From positions 1 through 15,587 of the forward strand of contig QZJU01000007.1 in assembly GCA_003597955.1 (NCBI GenBank): a DNA stretch of 15,587 nucleotides. The letters run 5' to 3'. The translations under genes and the position numbers were made by a program. Positions 12,249 to 15,587 of the stretch are shown in pieces. Under the pieces are notes generated by a model. It had not been told where the DNA came from and made no database searches. It saw nothing but the letters and a program-made list of their open reading frames with translations. This stretch comes from Candidatus Parcubacteria bacterium (lineage in GTDB: Bacteria > Patescibacteriota > Patescibacteriia > PEXW01). Position 1 is the first letter of the stretch. The number at the start of each line of letters is the position of its first letter.

Positions 12249-14912
12249 TCAGGCCCCCACTGGATACCTCTTCCGAAACCAGACTTTGCTGATTTCACAG
12301 ATGAAAATCGTGGCAAAACCCAATAAAACAATTAAAGCCCAGTCGCTTAAGCCCAAAGGCACGGTGCCGAAAACGCTTTGCCCAAAAGGCGAATACACGG
12401 CCATGACTTGCAAGCCCAGGGAGATTAAAATTGCCAAAATCAACATGGGATTTTTGAAGGGCGAAGAAAGCATAATAGAGCGGCGTAAGGTGCGCGTGGT
12501 GAAAATGAACATCAAGTGGACGACGCTGATGGCAGTAAAGACTAAGGTGCGGCCGTAAGCCAGAGCCTGGCCGTCGGCCCAAGCCAGTTCAAAAAGCAAA
12601 AGACTGCCGCCGCCCACGACTATGGCCAAAAGAAACATCATAAATTTTGTAAACCTGCCGAGAATCGGCCGGGTAGGGCGGATGGGCGGCTCGTCCAAAA
12701 TCCCCTCTTCAGCCGGCTCCTGGGTTAGGCTGATGGTCGGCAAAGAATCGGTGACCAGATTAATCCACAAAATCTGCGCCGCACCCAAGGGCAGGGGCCA
12801 GCCGATCAGCAAAGCGCCGACAACCACGGAAAGTTCCACGAACGAGCCGGCGACCAAATACAAAATCACTCGCTTGATATTCCGGTAAATTATCCGGCCT
12901 TCAAAAACCGCGTTGGCGATGGTGGAAAGGTTGTTATCCAAAAGCACCAGGTCAGCCGCTTCCTTGGCTACATCCGTGCCTGAACCCAAAGCCACGCCCA
13001 CATCAGCGGATTTTAAGGCAGGCGCGTCATTCACGCCGTCGCCGGTCATGGCCACCACTTCGCCGCGCGCTTGCCAGGCGTCAATAATGCGCAATTTGTC
13101 TTTAGGGCTGACGCGCGCGAAAACCCGGACGTTTTTTACCCGTTCCTGCAATTCTTCGGCTTTGAGTTTTTCCAAATCACGTCCATCCATAACTTCTGAT
13201 TCTTCGTCCAAAAGACCCAAGCCCGTGGCAATAGCTTGGGCGGTGGCCTGATTGTCGCCGGTCAACATTACGGTTCGGATGCCGGCTTGTTTCAAAGTCT
13301 GGATGGTCTGAGCCGCATCTTTGCGCAAAGGATCTTGAATGCCAACCACACCAACCAAGACTAATTCAGCCAATGCCTGTTTTTCGGTAAATTCGCCCTC
13401 TAAATTTTCTCTTATTTGGCGCTGGGCCACGGCCAAAGCCCGCAAGCCCTGCCGGCTCATCTCCCTGACTTCATTTTCCAAACCTCGCTTGCGTTCTGAA
13501 GTTAAAAGGTTTGACTTGCCGTCTTCGTCTATATACTGCGCATGACTGATTAATACTTCAGGCGCGCCTTTGATAAAAATAAATTTGCCATCACCGGATT
13601 TGTCGCACAGCACTGCCATAAAACGACGCGTGGAATCAAAAGGCACTTCCGAGATCCGGGGGTATTGGCGCCTTAAAGCCATTAAATTAAATCCAGATTC
13701 AGCCGCGGCGCGCACCAAAGCGCGTTCGGTAAGATTTCCACGGATGTCCCATTCTTCCAAAGGCCGGTCCGGATTTTCAATAGTCGCGTCAGAAGCCAGT
13801 GCGGCGATCTTCAAAACTTGCAGCGCGCTGGGATCTGGTTCGCCGGGGTCTTGATGCGGGTGGCTGACCTGCCGATTATGCGTCAGGATTTTAACCACTC
13901 GCATATAACCTTCGGTCACGGTGCCGGTTTTATCGGTAGCGATGACCGTGACCGAGCCTAAAGCCTCCGCCGCCACCAAAGACCGCGCCAAGGCACGGCG
14001 CTTGAGCATGTGTTGCATGCCAATGGCCAAAATTACGGTCACGACTACGGCCAAGCCTTCGGGTATGGCGGCCACGGCCACAGCCACTGAAGTGGTGAAC
14101 ATGTCTTCCAAATCGTACAGTTTAAAAACCCCGAATAAAAACACCAGCAGCGCAACGAACAAAATGACTACGGTGATATTCCAACTTAATTGAATAAGCT
14201 TCTTCTGCAATGGAGTTTTTTCCGTGATGGTGGTTTGCAAAAGCGACGCGATTTTGCCCAATTCCGTGCTGATGCCCGATGCGGTCACCACGGCCAGGCC
14301 CCGGCCGCGCACAATCACGGTGCCGGCGAAAACCATGTTGGTTTGCTCGGGTATGGTTACGGCATCTGGTTGAATATGGTTGGTTTTTACCACGGGTTCG
14401 GATTCGCCGGTTAAAGCCGCTTCATTGATTTCCAAATCGTGAATTTCCAAAAGCCTGGCGTCAGCGCCGACTTTTTGGCCCGAGTGCAAGACCAAAATGT
14501 CGCCAGGCACGATCTGCTTGGCGTCGATATCCCGCTCCCGGCCGTCGCGCAAAACCGTGGCCGTGAAAGTAGCCACTTTCTGTAAAGCCTTTAATGCACG
14601 TTCGGCGCGGTACTCTTGAATAAAACCCACCAGCACATTCAAACTGATGGCTGCCAAAATCACACTGCCATCTAATTTATCACCCAAAGCAAAGCTAATA
14701 ACCGCGGCCACCAATAAAATTATGACTAGACTACTTTCAAACTGACGAGCCAGTGTGCGGAAAGAATTCAAGGCTTCCCTTTCGGGCAATTTATTTTCGC
14801 CAAATCGTTTCAGCCGATCGGCGACTTCAATGGAATTCAGGCCTTTGGTTGAGGCATCGAATTTGTGCAAAACCTCTTCAATTTTTTCGTTAGCCGGGCG
14901 ATAGCTTGACAT
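12249..14912 (-). CDS. P2-type cation-transporting ATPase, Ca2+-pump-like
   Basis: A complete 887-residue ion pump of the SERCA/PMCA-like P-type group. Order: N-terminal cation ATPase domain (1-60), TM1-2 (about 60-100), actuator with T168-G-E-S171, TM3-4 with P284-E-G-L287, phosphorylation motif D327-K-T-G-T, nucleotide domain with K448-G-A-P-E, T551-G-D, hinge T623-G-D-G-V-N-D-A-P, and six C-terminal helices. Against SERCA, site residues E285 (E309), E693 (E771), N718 (N796), T721 and D722 (D800) are kept, while the N768 position is S690. PEGL is followed by Ala instead of Pro, and DKTGTVT replaces DKTGTLT. Ca2+ export is the likely role, but Mn2+ or another cation cannot be excluded. It is a single-gene unit with its own terminator and an apparently leaderless promoter. 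Confidence 0.92.
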   Translation of the reverse strand: MSSYRPANEKIEEVLHKFDASTKGLNSIEVADRLKRFGENKLPEREALNSFRTLARQFESSLVIILLVAAVISFALGDKLDGSVILAAISLNVLVGFIQEYRAERALKALQKVATFTATVLRDGRERDIDAKQIVPGDILVLHSGQKVGADARLLEIHDLEINEAALTGESEPVVKTNHIQPDAVTIPEQTNMVFAGTVIVRGRGLAVVTASGISTELGKIASLLQTTITEKTPLQKKLIQLSWNITVVILFVALLVFLFGVFKLYDLEDMFTTSVAVAVAAIPEGLAVVVTVILAIGMQHMLKRRALARSLVAAEALGSVTVIATDKTGTVTEGYMRVVKILTHNRQVSHPHQDPGEPDPSALQVLKIAALASDATIENPDRPLEEWDIRGNLTERALVRAAAESGFNLMALRRQYPRISEVPFDSTRRFMAVLCDKSGDGKFIFIKGAPEVLISHAQYIDEDGKSNLLTSERKRGLENEVREMSRQGLRALAVAQRQIRENLEGEFTEKQALAELVLVGVVGIQDPLRKDAAQTIQTLKQAGIRTVMLTGDNQATAQAIATGLGLLDEESEVMDGRDLEKLKAEELQERVKNVRVFARVSPKDKLRIIDAWQARGEVVAMTGDGVNDAPALKSADVGVALGSGTDVAKEAADLVLLDNNLSTIANAVFEGRIIYRNIKRVILYLVAGSFVELSVVVGALLIGWPLPLGAAQILWINLVTDSLPTISLTQEPAEEGILDEPPIRPTRPILGRFTKFMMFLLAIVVGGGSLLLFELAWADGQALAYGRTLVFTAISVVHLMFIFTTRTLRRSIMLSSPFKNPMLILAILISLGLQVMAVYSPFGQSVFGTVPLGLSDWALIVLLGFATIFICEISKVWFRKRYPVGA

Positions 14913-14918
14913 ACTTTT

Positions 14919-14927
14919 ATTTTAGCA
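14919..14927 (-). promoter_or_regulatory. Extended -10 promoter of the ATPase gene (leaderless)
   Basis: On the minus strand TGCTAAAAT is an extended -10 element (TGN plus five of six TATAAT bases). It ends 7 nt before the A of the ATG, so transcription should start at the start codon. No good -35 is visible 17 bp upstream, as expected for extended -10 promoters. An imperfect palindrome, TAGCA-N6-TGCTA (14923-14938), overlaps it and could be an operator. Confidence 0.5.
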
Positions 14928-14939
14928 TGAGCTTGCTAT

Positions 14940-14962
14940 CCAAAATAAAAAACCGATTTTGG
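14940..14962. repeat. A/T-rich inverted repeat upstream of the ATPase
   Basis: CCAAAAT (14940-14946) and ATTTTGG (14956-14962) form a perfect 7-bp stem with a 9-nt loop. On the plus strand it is followed by GTTTAATT. It may be a weak terminator or operator; nothing decides between them. Confidence 0.35.
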
Positions 14963-14963
14963 G

Positions 14964-15027
14964 TTTAATTGGAACATAAGAAGAACCTGACAATCTTTAA
15001 TTGGAACATAAGAAGAACCTGACAATC
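14964..15027. repeat. Exact tandem duplication of a 32-bp unit
   Basis: Two identical, directly adjacent copies (14964-14995 and 14996-15027) start TTTAATTGGAACATAAG and end CCTGACAATC. Each contains GAAC-N7-GAAC (GTTC-N7-GTTC on the ATPase strand). They lie 51-115 bp upstream of the ATPase start codon, within a stretch of more than 300 bases (14913-15277) that has no firm gene. Confidence 0.95.
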
Positions 15028-15038
15028 GATGAGTAAGC

Positions 15039-15065
15039 AAAAAAAACGCACTAATAAAGAGTGCG
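15039..15065 (-). terminator. Intrinsic terminator
   Basis: In minus-strand RNA CGCACT (15065-15060) pairs with AGTGCG (15052-15047) across a 7-nt loop and is followed by eight U (15046-15039). It ends whatever minus-strand unit lies at 15090-15489 and isolates the ATPase promoter. Confidence 0.9.
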
Positions 15066-15089
15066 GGGCGCGAAGTGGACTGGTGCGGC

Positions 15090-15248
15090 CTAGTACACGA
15101 TGTTCGAACCTTCTACTGGGAGCACCGGCGAGAGCTCGGCTTCCTGCAGCTCCCTGACATTCTGAAGCATAGCAGGGTGAAAAGCAATGAGATGGGAGGA
15201 AAAGTGGCCGCTTAAGGTAACGATGTGTGGAACTGATGCGTAATGACC
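15090..15248 (-). pseudogene. Open frame without a good start, possible gene remnant
   Basis: The frame reads GHYASVPHIVTLSGHFSSHL at its upstream end and finishes SPVLPVEGSNIVY before TAG (15090-15092). It is open for 52 codons after an in-frame TAG. The only ATG (15170) would give a 26-residue peptide, MLQNVRELQEAELSPVLPVE and onward. A strong terminator follows 25 nt later on the same strand, which supports a former or real transcript. No family is recognised. It could also be non-coding. Confidence 0.25.
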
Positions 15249-15277
15249 CTAAATGAATGGAGGTAAAGTCCGCGGTG

Positions 15278-15489
15278 TCAGCTTTCCGATTCTATTCTCA
15301 ATTTCATCTGAAACACCGCTTCATCCTTCAGCTTTGTCTTCACCCACGCCTTCTGCTTGGCGTCAAAGAGCTCGCCCATCCCAGCCAAGATATTCCGATT
15401 GGGCAGTTTCTCCAGTTTCGAGATAGTCTCTGCTAAGAACTCCTTGAACGGTTTCGTCGTCCGCTGTTCGACAATCTCGTGGTTGATCG
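15278..15489 (-). pseudogene. 3' remnant of an unknown gene cut by the IS
   Basis: From the IS junction to a TGA at 15278-15280 the minus strand encodes about 69 residues with strongly protein-like, charged codon use: INHEIVEQRTTKPFKEFLAE, later LPNRNILAGMGELFDAKQKA and ending KLRIESES. The frame continues a few codons into the IS and meets TAG at 15527-15529 without any ATG, GTG or TTG start. So the 5' part appears to have been removed by the insertion beginning at 15490. I recognise no domain; the C-terminus is helical and Lys/Glu-rich. Confidence 0.5.
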
Positions 15490-15587
15490 TGTACTGACCC
15501 CCATATACTAGACACGACGGTCTAGACTAATTAACGTATGGGCATATGAAAAAACATCACTCGATAGCTCCTGAAGTAAAGGAGCAA
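15490..15587 (+). mobile_element. Left end of an IS3-like insertion sequence (partial)
   Basis: The left terminal repeat begins TGTACTGACCCCCATA at 15490 and ends AGACAC at 15515; it matches 19 of 26 bases of the repeat ending at 97. An internal inverted repeat, CTAGAC-N6-GTCTAG (about 15508-15525), follows, then the transposase start. The orientation is the same as in the copy at the window start. Bases before the tip are GATCG. Confidence 0.6.
15546..15587 (+). CDS. IS3-type transposase (orfA-like), N-terminal end (partial)
   Basis: The first 14 residues, MKKHHSIAPEVKEQ, run off the window. They resemble the opening of IS3 OrfA/transposase-8-like helix-turn-helix proteins (M-K-K...P-E-x-K-x-Q). 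The position, 30 bp inside the terminal repeat, is typical. A GCTCC/GGAGC inverted repeat lies within the coding bases (15567-15585). Too short for a firm family call by itself; the context supports it. Confidence 0.5.
   Translation, partial: MKKHHSIAPEVKEQ

Noticed and set aside
12286-14414. Many plus-strand frames opposite the ATPase
   Set aside because: They are antisense shadows of a complete, motif-verified gene.
14964-15027. Two 32-bp direct repeats as a CRISPR array
   Set aside because: The copies abut with no spacer, there are only two, and no cas gene is present.
15060-15130. tRNA-like T-loop word GTTCGAACC
   Set aside because: The flanking bases do not form a T-stem on either strand, and no acceptor or anticodon arm fits.
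1-15587. Circular molecule with one IS spanning the window ends and splitting a single gene
   Set aside because: Bases outside the two tips (TCCAT and GATCG) are not a clear target duplication, and joining the minus strand at 98 to 15489 does not restore the reading frame of the truncated gene.

Overview
This window looks like the chromosome of a Candidate Phyla Radiation (Patescibacteria, probably Parcubacteria-like) bacterium. The assignment is an inference. It rests on tightly packed genes with very short spacers, A/T-rich start regions that mostly lack a Shine-Dalgarno sequence, a compact bacterial AspRS without its usual insertion domain, an Asn/Thr-rich anchored surface protein, and lysine-rich core proteins. 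UGA is used as an ordinary stop.

Both edges lie inside IS3-like insertion sequences in the same orientation. The window opens with the last codons of a transposase and the right terminal repeat (1-97). It closes with the left terminal repeat and the first transposase codons (15490-15587). The two ends share the pattern TGT-N3-GACCCCCA...AGACAC. The right-hand copy has cut off the 5' part of an unidentified minus-strand gene (15278-15489).

Next to the left IS is an accessory island (about 98-2384), visibly more AT-rich than the rest. A GIY-YIG nuclease-fold protein (minus) is divergent from a two-gene unit (plus): a LexA/UmuD-like S24 autoprotease repressor, then a PD-(D/E)XK nuclease-like protein. 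The two directions share a compact promoter region with a perfect inverted repeat spanning both -35 boxes. This is the most system-like part of the window: a candidate damage- or stress-derepressed nuclease module. The island ends in hairpins, one with a C/G-run loop, placed between convergent genes.

Positions 2385-11975 hold an 11-gene minus-strand directon with gaps of at most 42 bp. In transcription order: asnS, an anchored surface protein, aspS, a small winged-helix protein, a YbaK-type tRNA deacylase, scpA, scpB, a D-Ala-D-Ala carboxypeptidase-like protein, tpiA, class II fba and gap. It joins aminoacylation and its editing, chromosome condensation, cell-wall trimming and lower glycolysis. 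A good promoter lies just upstream of asnS.

Upstream, behind a strong intrinsic terminator (12137-12178), is a complete P2-type, Ca2+-ATPase-like pump (12249-14912, minus). It has an apparently leaderless extended -10 promoter. Upstream of that are an exact 32-bp tandem duplication, each unit containing GAAC-N7-GAAC, and another intrinsic terminator. The remaining right end (15066-15489) is gene debris up to the IS.
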